34,026 nucleotides of DNA from Basidiobolus meristosporus CBS 931.73 (GCA_002104905.1 MCFE01000808.1:1-34026); one strand, 5' to 3'; positions 10,041 through 20,485 are shown, counted from the stretch's first letter. Translations and numbers: made by a program. Notes: a model not told the origin generated them from the letters alone.

Positions 10041-10128
10041 GACTTGTTCTGTTGGATAGTGCCACATAGTGCCAGCCTGTTTATGGTGCCGGGTTGATCT
10101 GGCACTCTACGGCACTATCTGGCACTAT
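10041..10128. repeat. Left terminal inverted repeat and subterminal hairpin motifs of Harbinger copy 2
   Basis: After the terminal repeat, GATAGTGCC (10055-10063) and ATAGTGCC (10066-10073) face GGCACTCTAC, GGCACTATC (10111-10119) and GGCACTAT on the other side of a short spacer, forming a potential hairpin. The same arrangement is present in copy 1 (6424-6500). Subterminal repeats like these are plausible transposase-binding sites; that role is inferred. Confidence 0.6.
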
Positions 10129-10222
10129 AATTTCTACCATGATGCCTGTGGTATGATACAGCTACTGGTAATTTTACTCAATCTTACTTATGTTGCTCAG
10201 AATAGTGCTTTCCTTGCTTTAT

Positions 10223-11188
10223 TTACTCTTCATAAGGCTCCAGACACATTTCTCTCAGTGGATGTCTTCTTGTATCAACATACTGTGCATTAATAAGTAT
10301 CTTAACTATTTTACCTATTCTGCTGTTTTCTCCTATATATGACTTTCCTCTGTATCTACCTGCCAATATGCTGAATCTCTTCAGATATCCAAATGTGTGC
10401 TCTACCCTTACTCTGAAATGATTAAATATCTCATTGTAGAGCTTCTGCTTCCTGCTAAGTACACCATTCCTTGGCTTCCTATAAGCTGTAATACATCCTA
10501 ATCTCTGACAATCCTCTCCTATATAAGCTAAGTCTGCCATACATTTCTCCCCTCTACTGAATTCAGGATGATTCTCTACCCAGAGTGCTTTGTCATGCCT
10601 ACTTCCAGCAAATGGCCCACTAAACCAGATGATGTTACCCTCAATGTCAGACAGTGCTTGAAACTTCACACAGTGTGCCTTGTACTTGCCAGAATAAAAG
10701 TGTCTCTGCCCTCTAGAAGGTCTGTTAATCCTCTCTGGGAAGGTATCCAAAATACTCCTGATATGGAACCTGTTGCTGAACACTCTGGGATATGGAAGTC
10801 TATTGGAGCTTCTGAACCTTGTATTCCAAGCTTGCTCTAAGTCATTCATACCCTCTGCAAGGTGGTTCTCCATTGCTGTCAGCTGAGAATGAAAGCTTCT
10901 AGGACTTTTGTTGCCATGGATGGTGGGATGAAACCTTGTAGGGCAATAGTTCTTGTAATAGCAGAGAAGCTTGACAAGGGATCTCCTTGAGTAGATTGGG
11001 GTTGATGGTCCACAGTACTTGGAATAGATCTCCTCTAGTGTGTCAAAAGGAAATCCAGTGGTAGTGATGGGATTGATGAGAAAAGACCATGCAGATGAGT
11101 AAGTGTTATTAAAATTGGTGGATGATTGTATAAAGGCGGTTTGAATTGATTTGGCGCGATCCGCCTTATTTATCTGATTTTTAATACA
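10223..11188 (-). CDS. PIF/Harbinger transposase (DDE_Tnp_4 type)
   Basis: The product would cut and paste the element by DDE nuclease chemistry in the nucleus. From the first ATG (10873) the frame gives 216 aa, but it is open upstream without interruption to 11188 (321 codons). The upstream part reads like protein (GFPFDTLEEIYSKYCGP, SRRSLVKLLCYYKNYCP), so the real start or an upstream exon lies further right; an acceptor-like AATCAG is near 11175. In the 216-aa numbering, catalytic candidates are D43 (SILDT), D94 (GSRHDKALW) and E158 (VEHTFGYLK), with supporting motifs YSGKYK (60-65) and MADLAYIGE (112-120). Family members are usually about 350-430 aa. No stop or frameshift lies inside the open frame. 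It is divergent from the second gene at 11467. Confidence 0.75.
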   Translation of the reverse strand, partial: CIKNQINKADRAKSIQTAFIQSSTNFNNTYSSAWSFLINPITTTGFPFDTLEEIYSKYCGPSTPIYSRRSLVKLLCYYKNYCPTRFHPTIHGNKSPRSFHSQLTAMENHLAEGMNDLEQAWNTRFRSSNRLPYPRVFSNRFHIRSILDTFPERINRPSRGQRHFYSGKYKAHCVKFQALSDIEGNIIWFSGPFAGSRHDKALWVENHPEFSRGEKCMADLAYIGEDCQRLGCITAYRKPRNGVLSRKQKLYNEIFNHFRVRVEHTFGYLKRFSILAGRYRGKSYIGENSRIGKIVKILINAQYVDTRRHPLREMCLEPYEE

Positions 11189-11466
11189 TTATGGTTAAAT
11201 CTCCATCAATTGCCACATATCCCATCATTATGTTGCAAAAATCATCCGCAAACAATGCCTTGATACTTTTATTGATGCTTTAATCATAGGTCTATAATCA
11301 AATAGGAAATCTGCAATTGATGTGATCTGATCCATGTTAACGTGATCCAAGATGCATCATGCATAATATATGGAGATTTCAACAGTCACGTTAGTTTTCA
11401 TATATATTTCATATAAGACCTGGTTGATGTCAATATACTGCTGTATAAGTATCCAAATCCATTGCT

Positions 11467-12697
11467 ATGGTCCCCATACCAAGCCTCAACTCATCTTTAG
11501 TACAACCCAGACAAAACCCATCCCCCAGCTCACAAGCGCGGTCCGGACCGGAAAAGTCAATGTTGGATCCGTTCGAATTCTCGCCAAATGATTTTAGTAT
11601 GGCCCAAGTGCTATGATGAGCCTTCATACAGATATTTGGGCACTACTGATTAATCTAGCAGAACTAGATACCTCAGAGAGTTGACAAAGATGGAAGAATT
11701 TGAGTAGAAAGCTGTGGCATGAGTTCTACATCAAGATGCCAGCCAATGTATGTAAAAAGATATATAACAAGACAAGTATTGAAATCAAGAATGAGCTGAG
11801 AGTGAGGGGATTTGACGAAGAAGCCGCGCGGGAGCGGTTTTGCGCGCAATTTGCACAGTACGGGCCGGACGCGTCCGTTTGTGCCTCAACTCTGGGAACC
11901 AAAGAGATTTTGAATGAGTTTTTGCCTCAAATGACTAATGTACTACGTGATATATTAGTAGAGCTAAGTGGCTTCCAAGAGCAATATACACAGGACTCAT
12001 CCAGGCAACAGCTCCAAAGTATAGACAGTGGGTAAGTGAATACCTTGAGGAATCAGATGGTGAGCTTCAGGAGGAAGAATACAGACCGCAAGCAACATCA
12101 TCCAGATTGCGCCAGCACGCCTCGCTGGATTCCCCACCATCTCTTGCAACCACAGCGCGCCGGCGCACGTCAGTCCAGAGTACGCCAACACCCTTTACCA
12201 GAACACCCCGCCTTGAGTCAACGCGCGCGCTTCAGAGCAAAACTGCAAGAACTTGCCAAACTGATCATTTAGACACGAGTCCATTGGAGCGGACCAAGTC
12301 ACGTCAACTTGCAGCATCACATCAAACTCAGCCAAGGGCCATCTCAACGCGTCAAGGCACGCCTGCGCATGCCGTTTTGCCAGACCATCAGCAAGTTACT
12401 TCTGGTGAACTGACTGATGATGACCAACATGAAGTGCCTCAACCACCGGAGCCCTTGGCAAGTAAAAGAACACGTCAGCGCATGGCACTACAGGCCGGTT
12501 CAGTTGGTTCAGTTGGAGCAATTCAGCGCGGCCAAGCTGTAGCATCGCACTCATCAACTAGGAGGCAAAATACTGACTACAAATACACAAGTAGCCAAGA
12601 TGATAGTCAGCCAGGAAGTAGTATAGGTGTGCAAAGTGAGTCACTACCAAATGCTTCAGTAGTAATCCCTGTGAGAAAAAAACCCAGGAGAAGATGA
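11467..12697 (+). pseudogene. Second gene of Harbinger element, unknown DNA-binding-like accessory protein (frameshifted)
   Basis: The start ATG at 11467 (MVPIPSLN) is shared with copy 1, and the stop is at 12695-12697. Comparison with copy 1 shows two 1-bp deletions, near 11612 and near 12021, plus an in-frame TGA at 11682-11684. Adding two bases makes the length 411 codons exactly, supporting one ancestral gene of about 410 aa. Visible parts are LDPFEFSPNDFSMAQV and MMSLHTDIWALLI near the N-terminus, a charged segment ELRVRGFDEEAARERFCAQF, an acidic patch (YLEESDGELQEEEY), then a long Ser/Thr/Gln/Arg-rich tail ending RKKPRRR, a possible nuclear signal. PIF/Harbinger elements typically carry a second Myb/SANT-like gene needed for transposition. 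Position fits, but I cannot see a clear Myb helix pattern, so the family is unassigned. Confidence 0.6.
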
Positions 12698-13179
12698 TGC
12701 AATTGCTTTGAATTGCTCACATTTGTAATGATCCTGACATCCCTTTTTTTTTGGATCAGAATCAAGCCGTTGCAAATCAGTGATCATCAAATTTTTGATA
12801 TAAGTAATATCAAGGTCGTCTCACATTTGAGACAGAACCCCTATAAATAAACACCCTGCATATATATATGTCATCTGTAATACCAGTGCAGCTATTGGAT
12901 CTGTTTTGCACCTACACAATTGCTTGCGTGCTGGCTATGACACCTTGTCCAATCACTAGGATCAGGGATTTACTTGCTCAATGAGCAAAATGGGATATAT
13001 GATGGCAAATCAGGTAGCTTTTTTAGTAGTCAATGAGCCAATTGGGGGCTGCCAGCTTCAGGATACTTTTGGACCAATTAACCACTGAGATACCGTCCAA
13101 TTGGAGTGAGGGTAACCAAAATGGTAAGTATTAGTGTATTTTTTATAGTGTGATACACATTTATTTCCATTTGCATTAA

Positions 13180-13440
13180 AGAGACATATCCAAATACCGG
13201 ATTTTACCTGCCATAATAGCGGTATCCAATTGCGCACGTGATGCAAACATTGCGAGTTGGCGCAATCATCCGTTCCAACCTCATTGTGTCAGATTGTGCC
13301 ATAGTGTGCAAGATTGTCCCGCATAGTGCAAAATTGTCCAAGAACAATCCTTCCTTCTGGTAGCTATAATATTGCGCCCAATCGTTCTTTACAACCGCGG
13401 ATTGTGCCGCACGCCCTGTCACGGTACAATGGAACAAGTC
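13180..13440. repeat. Right subterminal repeats and terminal inverted repeat of Harbinger copy 2
   Basis: Repeated short motifs ATTGTGCC, GATTGTCC and GCGCAAT occur at irregular spacing, ending in the inverted repeat CAATGGAACAAGTC at 13427-13440. The segment is CpG-rich. The right end of copy 1 is missing, so this side cannot be compared between copies. Confidence 0.5.
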
Positions 13441-13803
13441 TAATAATTCTTATTGTCTATGAAAGGATTAAGTCTGTTTGGGGCTTACAGACTTCATTGG
13501 CAAGAACTGCAGCATTTTTCTTATGCCTCTCTGTCAATGGCTTGGGTAGACTCTTTTCCTGTTACCTTTTCCTTGATCATTGCCAGGCCTTTCACTGCAA
13601 TTTTGTCTGAGTGCTTCTGATGTTGAATTATGCTTTCTCCTTGATAAATGCTACTCTGATAATTCTGTGTTGGTCCGCTTGTCCCTTGCTGACAGTCAGT
13701 GTGCAACCTGATGATTCTTTTCACTTGTTTTGAGTTCTCAGCCCATGCTATGATGGGCGCCTGAAGTAGTTGCTTTTTTTTATAACTGCAAAGTTGATGA
13801 CTG
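13441..13803 (-). repeat. Family A copy A6, part 2 (between Harbinger and gypsy)
   Basis: This is the reverse complement of the A middle region. GGCAAGAACTGCAG near 13499 corresponds to CTGCAGTTCTTGCC in A2 at 4969-4982. The T-run before TATAACTGC at 13773-13789 corresponds to A4 21390-21410. It ends at the 4-bp duplication ACTG left of the gypsy LTR. Confidence 0.65.
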
Positions 13804-14171
13804 TGTTATAAGTCTTGGTATAAGAGTTGTAGAGGAATAGGGAGTTTAGCTAGTATTATATTCACTAAAACTTGAACTGATTTTTATTGAGGTTCCAGCA
13901 GCTCCTTATATACATTTTGCCAGATCAATTGCTGACTAATTGTATATCCTAATGTAGGTTGTGGCTGATGACTCATTTGATTGCATCATCATCACCCAAT
14001 AAGATCCTACTTAATATATCTATTTCTGTCTGATAAGGATCTGCTGATTCATTTGCTGACTAATGCTACTGATTTCATAGATAATACTGATATACTGATA
14101 ACCTAAACATATACTAATTGATTTGACTAAAAACTGATCTAACTCAAACATTCAAGCAGCAGATCATAACA
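13804..14171 (-). repeat. Gypsy 3' LTR
   Basis: This 368-bp LTR lies downstream of gag-pol. On the minus strand a TATATAAGG promoter-like box is at 13904-13912 and an AATAAA signal at 13883-13888, matching the same positions in the other LTR. The boundary on the internal side is set by the adjoining polypurine tract. Confidence 0.9.
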
Positions 14172-14187
14172 TTCTCCCCTACTAAAG
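14172..14187 (-). other. Gypsy polypurine tract (plus-strand primer)
   Basis: On the minus strand, AGTAGGGGAGAA directly precedes the 3' LTR start TGTTATGATC, as expected for a Ty3/gypsy polypurine tract. Confidence 0.75.
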
Positions 14188-14202
14188 TTGAGAGGGTTCT
14201 CC

Positions 14203-17200
14203 TTAATCTCTTTTCTTGTGATACCAATATCTTGATGGTTCAGTATTATCAGCAAGTCTTGCAAGCTTGAGTCTGTCCCTATGCACTAAGTCTTCCCAGA
14301 TATTGCCTTGTTTGTCCACCAGTTGGTAAGTTGCAAATGGACATTCTCTGATGATCTTGAATGGTCCTGTCCATTGTGGCTCAAACTTCTTCCAAGTGTT
14401 GTTTCTTAGCAATACAAAGTTCCCAACTGTCAATGCTTCTGGTGCTATAGTCTTATCAAATCTCTGCTTCATCTTTTCTGCGCTTTGAGATACTTTGGTC
14501 TGTGCCTCTTGACGTCTTTGTTCCAGTTGCTGGTGTCTACTTGGCTGACTGAGTTCATCTTCTAAGGTGTCTGTAAGCTTTGGTTGTGTGAGATCTCCTG
14601 GAATCCTTGGTTCACATCCATAAACTAAGTAAAATGGTGATTGCTGGGTGGTGTTGTGTACTCTGACTCTGCATGCAAAGAGTGCTTGGTCTATATACTC
14701 ATCCCATCTACTGACAACTCCATTTGCATACTTGGTCAGCATTTTTCCAAATAATCCATTAAACTGCTCAGTGACTCCATTAGTGCTGGGGTGATATGCC
14801 AAGGTTTTCAAGTGTCTGATCTGCTGCATTTCCAGGTAAGCCTCTAATGTCTTTGCCATAAAGTTTGCACCTCTATTGGATAAGATCTCCACAGGGCATC
14901 CAAACTTCATCAGGATCTCATGGTAAATGAAACTTGCAACTTCTTGTTCACTGGCTATTGGTACAGCTTTAGCAACTGGCCATTTAGTGGCATGGTCAAT
15001 AGCTACTAGGATCCAACGGTTGCATTTCCTGGTAGTTGGCAGTCTTCCAATAAAGTCAATTCCCCATCTCTCAAATGGTCTTACAGGCTCCAAAGGGAAG
15101 AGTTTGGCAATTCTTTGTGGCTGGCCTTGATTGATTTGGCAGTTTGGGCATGTTTTCACTAGCTTCTCAATATCTTGTTTCATTCTGGGCCACCATGCTC
15201 TGGCTTTCACAAGGCTATAGGTTCCTTCAATCGCAAGATGTCCATATCCCTTGTGTAGCTTATGTATTAAATCCAGGCAAGCAACATAAGGACAATAGGC
15301 AATAGGGCTTCCATCAACAAGTAGGTAGAGTGTTTCATCCTGTACAACAAATTTGCTGGCTTCATCATGGATTATCTTCTTGATATCTTCATCCACCTCA
15401 TTAGGAATGGCTTGGTCCTCCAAGTACTTTGGTAATAGGCTAGGCCAATCTGATTCATGCACCAAGTTGAGTTGTGTAACTTGAGCTAATCTTGAAAAGG
15501 CATCAGCAACCGTGTTGTTTTTTCCAGGGCAGTAGACAATCTCCAGGTCAAATTGCTGAATGTATTCACTCCATCTTGTCATTCTTCTAGAGAGTACCTT
15601 CTGAGTAAATATATACTTGAGGGAGGCATGATCAGTCTTCACAGTGCATTTGACTCCTTCAATATAGCATCTCCATGTCTTCAAACAGTGTATTATAGCA
15701 AGCATCTCCTTCTCATGGACTGGATTGTTTTGTTCTGCTCAGTTCAGTTTCTTGGATTCAAAGGCAACAGGGTAGTCCTTTCCCTCATGTTCTTGGCTCA
15801 GCACTCCACCAATTGCATAATCTGAAGCATCTGTGCACAGAGTGAACTCTTTTCTGAAGTCTGGTATTCTTAGGCTTGGCAGCTTAGCAAGTTCATTCTT
15901 AAGCGTCTGGAAGGCAGTCTCACAAACTATGTCCCACTTGTAGGTATTGTCTTTCTTGAGGATATCAGTTAAAGGGGCTGCAATACTTGCAAATGACTTG
16001 ACAAATCCCCAATAATAGGAAGCCATTCCAAGGAAGGATCTGAGTTCTGATATGCTATGGGGCTGCTTCAAATTCTTGATAACTTCAACCTTCTTAGGGT
16101 CTAAGGTCACTCCTGTGCTAGTCACTATGTGTCCCAGGTATTCAACATGTTCCTTGAAGAATTCACACTTGGCTAGCTTGCCATATAGCTTGTTCTCTCT
16201 TAGTTTCTTCAAGACCTTTTCAATGTGCACTACGTGATCCTCTTCTGTCTTGCTGTATATCAATATGTCATCCAGGTAGATTATCACAAACTTGTCTAAT
16301 TACTCCTGAAAGACAGTCTGCATCAGCGTCATGAATGTTGCAGGGGCATTAGTGAGGCCAAAACTCATGACTAAGTACTTGTAATGTCCATATCTGGTCC
16401 TAAGTGCTGTCTTAGGAATATCTTCTGGTTTCACCCTAATTTGGTTGTATCCTGACATGAGGTCAATCTTACTGAAAATAGTGGCTCCATTAAGTTGGTC
16501 CAAAAGCTCATCAATCCAAGGTATGGGGTACTTATTCTTGACAGTAACTGAGTTCAGGGCTCTGTAGTCAATGCACATCCCAAGTGTTCCATCCTTCTTT
16601 TTCACAAAAAGCACAGGTGCTCCCCAGGGTGACTTGCTGGGCCTGATGTATCCTTGCTCCAATAGCTGATCAATTTGTCTTTTCATTTCCTCCAATTCCA
16701 ATGGACTCATTCTGTAAGGTGTCTTGCTCACTGGAGGGCTATCTCCTGTGTCAATGGCATGATCCATGTCTCTGACTGGTGGTAGGCTTACAAGCTCATC
16801 TGGAAACACGTCTGAATATTTCTTCAAGAGAGTCTGGCCCTGCTGGGGTGCTGGGGTAGAGGAATCCTCCTGTAATACCGCCATGAGGAACATCTGGGTA
16901 CCTTTTCTAAGTGCTCTACAGAACTGGGTCTTGCTAAGTTCACTTGTCTCACACACACTGGCATTGACCAAGTTGAAATCCAGCCTGGCAGGTAATAGCT
17001 CATAGGTCTTGTTGTCTTTTTGGATCTGAGTAGCATGGGTTCTCCAGTTGATTGATGGATTACAACAAAATAGCCAGGTTTTCCCAAGTACAAGGTCAAA
17101 CTTGCAGTTCCCAAATATATAAGCCTGTAGGTCTTCTTCATAGTCATTGATCTTCATTCTTACTGGCTGGGTAATGCAGTTGATTATGTGGGAGTTCCCA

Positions 17201-18315
17201 TCAGCTGTGGAGACTGAAGTTGATTTGGTAGGTTCCGAGTTGATTCCAGCTTTCAAAGCAAATTGCTCTGACATGTACTCATGCAATGCTCCTGAGTCAA
17301 CCATGATCTTGGCAGGTACTCCATTGATTACTCCATTCAAGTACAATAGCTTCCCTGAGTTTGAAGTCATTTGGGACAAGTACTCTTCTGTCATATGGAA
17401 GGTGAGTTCCAAGTCTTCTTCAAGCTCATCTTCCACATTACTGTGTTCATGGGACTCAATATAGTTGAAGGTTCTTGTTGGCTGGTGTCCATTTCTTCTC
17501 TGAGGGCAGTACTTTGCAATATGTCCCTGCTGGTGGCAATTGAAGCAAAGTCCTCTCTTCTTGCATTCTTCTGAGGAGGGATTCTTCTGCATAGCATCTA
17601 TTTCCATTGGTACTGCTTCTGAATGTCTTCTTTCATAATGATTATAGCCTTTCTGATTAGTCACTGTAGGCTTCCCAACTCCAAACATAGCTGAGTCATA
17701 GTCAATGGCAATCTTGATGGCTTCTTCAATAGTCTGAGGTCTTTGGTAATTGACTTCCTTGCAAGTTCTTTCTTTCAACTCATCAATAAAGTATTCAACT
17801 TGATCCAAGGGGTCCATTCTTTCAATTTGTCCAAGTAGACATCTGTACTCATAGATGTATTCTTGCACCATTCCTTTCTGTCTGAGTGTCTTTAACTTCC
17901 TTCTTAGTAGTGTCTGCTGGTGTGGAGGTTCAAAAGCATCTTGAATTTCCGACACAAACTCATCCCAGGTAGAGATTGTAGAGCATCCCATCATAGTAGC
18001 TGACCTGATCTTGTTGTGGTACCACTGTAAAGCTGCATCTGCCAGGTAAGAAGCTGCATAATGCAACTTGCTCTCTGGAGCAATTCCTTTAGCTTTAAAT
18101 GCTTCTTCAATCTGAAAGAGCCAAGTTCCCAGGTTTTCATTGACTCTGCCATGGTACCGGTTGACCTTCACACTAAAGTTGCTCTTGACAGGGCTTTGCT
18201 GGCTCTGAGCCATGGTAGTCATTCCTTGTTGCTGTTGGCTGAGGATCTGGAGTAACTGTTGCTGTTGGGCCAGGATTTGCTGCATGGCATTCTTCCATTC
18301 TTGATTGTCCGACAT
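14203..18315 (-). pseudogene. gag-pol: Gypsy gag-pol polyprotein (1370 codons, two nonsense codons)
   Basis: A single frame from the ATG at 18315 encodes Gag (Gln-rich start, capsid region 45-210, CCHC knuckle C257/C260/H265/C270), aspartic protease (D340-S-G), reverse transcriptase (D618 in [14 protein letters not shown] 680-683), RNase H (D829, D895), integrase zinc domain (H1021, H1026, C1056, C1059), integrase core and a GPF-type C-terminal module near 1315. Stops lie at codon 672 (TAA, 16300-16302) and codon 859 (TGA, 15739-15741), both in frame. In the integrase, D1087 and E1183 are present but the middle catalytic Asp is Asn (N1147, AAT, 14875-14877), in the motif LSNRGANF where family members have LSDRGANF. 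The last residues show no chromodomain. Confidence 0.9.
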
Positions 18316-18362
18316 CTTGAGGGTGGTTTCTTCTTTCTTCAGGAGGGAGGTTTCTGGTTATT

Positions 18363-18373
18363 GCTGCTACCAA
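18363..18373 (-). other. Gypsy primer-binding site
   Basis: On the minus strand TTGGTAGCAGC follows the 5' LTR end. TGGTAGCAG is complementary to a tRNA 3' end CTGCTACCA, as found in initiator-methionine tRNAs of several eukaryotes. The tRNA identity is inferred. Confidence 0.6.
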
Positions 18374-18741
18374 TGTTATAAGTCTTGGTATAAGAGTTGT
18401 AGAGGAATAGGGAGTTTAGCTAGTATTGTATTCACTAAAACTTGAACTGATTTTTATTGAGGTTCCAGCAGCTCCTTATATACATTTTGCCAGATCAATT
18501 GCTGACAAATTGTATTTCCTAATGTAGGTTGTGGCTGATGACTCATTTGATTGCATCATCATCACCCAATAAGATCCTACTTAATATATCTATTTCTGTC
18601 TGATAAGGATCTGCTGATTCATTTGCTGACTAATGCTACTGATTTCATAGATAATACTGATATACTGATAACCTAAACATATACTAATTGATTTGACTAA
18701 AAACTGATCTAACTTAAACATTCAAGTGGCAGATCATAACA
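18374..18741 (-). repeat. Gypsy 5' LTR (promoter)
   Basis: This 368-bp LTR carries the element's promoter: TATATAAGG on the minus strand at 18474-18482, with AATAAA at 18453-18458 soon after. The transcript would read leftward into gag-pol. It differs from the 3' LTR at six positions by hand count. Confidence 0.9.
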
Positions 18742-19800
18742 ACTGCTACTTTCACTGAGTTCTTCTTGAGTGGGGATACACTCTTTCTGTGACAGATGTT
18801 GTTCTGGTGCATCTGTTCTGCCTGCTTTTCCTATATTGGCTCTCTTCCAGCTACCCAGTATCCCTTTGACTCTTGTTTAGTGCTTTTGACCCTGCTTGTA
18901 AAGTGCTCTTAAGGAAGCAGCTAGTTTTTAGCCATTGCACCCTTGTTCCTCCACCTTTAATAGTTTTTGCTACTCATGAAGTTCTATCTTAGCATACCAA
19001 TGTTGCCCCAAAATCTGTTTGCCTGTTTGAGTCCAGGGATATACTCATGGAGTAAGTCAAGCACATTCTGATTTGCCTGAGTCCCTGATGGTCCCAAGAT
19101 ATGCTGGCCTTACAGTGTTGGCTTGCTAGACTTTTAAAGGCCTCTTGAATACCAACCTGCTCTTCATCATTGCACTCAACAGCTTCATGGATATTAGATA
19201 TCTTTTGATTATTAGCCTCCAGTATAAACACTACATTTTTTCCTCCAATGCTGTGATAGGCTTTCTAGGGGCTCTATCTTTGGGCACTGATACTGTGTGT
19301 ATGCTGTTCCACTGCTGCTACATTGGGAAATGGCTCAATGCTTGGCCACAACATTCAGCTACTTCAGTTTTTGCATTGCAGAAAAGATACTGCTTTCTCT
19401 ACCTGGGATATTGATTGCTCTACATGTGTTATCTGCTTATTCTGTATCTGACTATTTCCTGATTTCTCTGGGCCATTGCATCTATCCTATCAGTCACTGC
19501 ATCTAATTGCCTCATCAATGCTTTGGTATGAGTTGACAGAATACTTGCTAATATGGGTGGTGGTGATGTTATTATAGTCACTTGCTGGCCTTCAATTACA
19601 GGTACTGCTTTTGCTACATTCTGATCTGCCTCAGCATTATGGTCAGCTTATGACTCTGCAGTAATTCCAATTGCGTACTTGACTGAGAGCCTGATGAGCT
19701 CACATTAATTCCTTCAGTGAGCACACTGTCCGCAGGGCTTTTTTTGGTTGTAACCCTGCTTATTTCACTGAATGTCAAAGCAAGCTATTGTCCAACTGCT
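18742..19800 (-). pseudogene. Family A copy A6, part 3 (N-terminal half of the gene)
   Basis: This is a continuation of reverse family A beyond the gypsy insertion. CTCAAGAAG (complement near 18760) and GATGCACCAG (complement near 18808) match A1 at 750 and 708. The minus-strand frame 19231-18989 (80 aa) is related to the A1 frame at 285-668. Further right, the complement encodes the coiled-coil-like segment (MRQLDAVTDRIDAMAQR) near 19530-19460 that A1 and A4 also show around AATGGCCCAGAG. A Lys/Ser segment (TTKKSPADSV) lies near 19745-19720. Stops are frequent. Homology to A4 fades near 19800. Confidence 0.6.
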
Positions 19801-20080
19801 CTTGTACTCCTGTCAATGGTGGGGTTTAGTTGGGAACCAGACAATTTTGTGTTATATTTTGTGGCATAAGTATGGAGGTAAGTCAAACCAAAGGGGAAGT
19901 AGTGTTACATATATGTAAGTATGTAATGCCACATCTTTATTTATAATGCTTTCTTTAGTGGGTTAACACTGCATCTTAAATTCATGTAGGTACAATGTCT
20001 CAAGTACAGAATTGTGTAAGATTCAAATGAGTATTGAGAAAATATAACAAAATAGTGTTGTGTTGTTAAGTGTCCAACTG
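19801..20080. other. Unassigned spacer between head-to-head A copies
   Basis: This 280-bp AT-rich segment lies between the 5' ends of reverse A6 and forward A4. It holds a short palindrome-like TACATATATGTA near 19908-19919 but no open frame, terminal repeat or similarity to other parts of the window that I can see. Confidence 0.4.
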
Positions 20081-20485
20081 CTTGCCCCATGGATAAGACT
20101 TCAATGATTCAACACTGTGAGAGAAGTGAAAAAAGACCATGTGGCTATTATGGCAATCCTCTCAGCCATTAAGCATGTTGACTGCATAGGAGGTATTACA
20201 AGAATTGTGGCCAGTGTTTTCCCACACAAGTAATAGTAGATCATTCACCAGTGACTACTGTTCCAACAACATCTTGCTGGCCACTTGATTCTGCAATACA
20301 ACAACTGGATGTACTTGTCACCTTGCACAAACTGAGTCAGGTGAGTTTGTGAAGTCTTTAGGCTTGCCTCACCTTTCTAAATATGGTATGCAGAGTGATA
20401 GCTCCAAAGAAGCAGACTCACTGATGAATTGTGAGCCTATCTTCCCTAACAACAGTACCCCGCATAGGCCTGACAAAATCCCATA
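20081..20485 (+). pseudogene. Possible 5' coding remnant upstream of A4 (Cys/His-rich)
   Basis: Short in-frame stretches look protein-like: a Cys/His-rich piece around 20110-20240 (SEKRPCGYYGNPLSH, YYKNCGQCF) and SLGLPHLSKYGMQSDSSKEA at about 20360-20420. Stops separate them. They may be the N-terminal part of the family A gene, since frames continue toward A4, but no second copy in the window confirms it. Confidence 0.25.

Larger units (their letters stand above)
10041..13440. mobile_element. PIF/Harbinger DNA transposon, copy 2 (3.4 kb, two genes)
   Basis: The terminal inverted repeats are GACTTGTTCTGTTG at the left and, reverse-complemented, GACTTGTTCCATTG at the right. Their two differing bases are TG versus CA, as if both derived from CG. 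Flanking bases are TA(A) left and TAA right, compatible with the family's 3-bp TWA duplication with one base lost; copy 1 has TTA. Inside are a DDE transposase on the minus strand and a divergent second gene on the plus strand. It sits in reverse family A copy A6. Unlike its surroundings it still has many CpGs (11 in 11821-11880), so it is younger or less methylated than copy 1. Confidence 0.8.
13804..18741 (-). mobile_element. Ty3/gypsy LTR retrotransposon, nearly intact (4.9 kb)
   Basis: Two 368-bp LTRs (13804-14171, 18374-18741) enclose one gag-pol frame on the minus strand. The LTRs begin TGTTAT and end ATAACA in element orientation and differ at six positions by my hand alignment (about 98.4 % identical). 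A 4-bp target duplication ACTG flanks them (13800-13803, 18742-18745). The element sits in reverse A copy A6, and joining the flanks across it restores A sequence. A primer-binding site and polypurine tract are present. Two nonsense codons and a changed integrase catalytic residue make this copy non-autonomous. Confidence 0.9.

Noticed and set aside
10038-13443. Perfect 3-bp target duplication around Harbinger copy 2
   Set aside because: Left flank is ATA and right flank TAA. Alignment to family A suggests a lost base, but a perfect duplication is not visible.
14203-14400. Chromodomain at the gypsy C-terminus
   Set aside because: The sequence after the GPF module contains no chromodomain-like aromatic cage pattern; the protein ends soon after.
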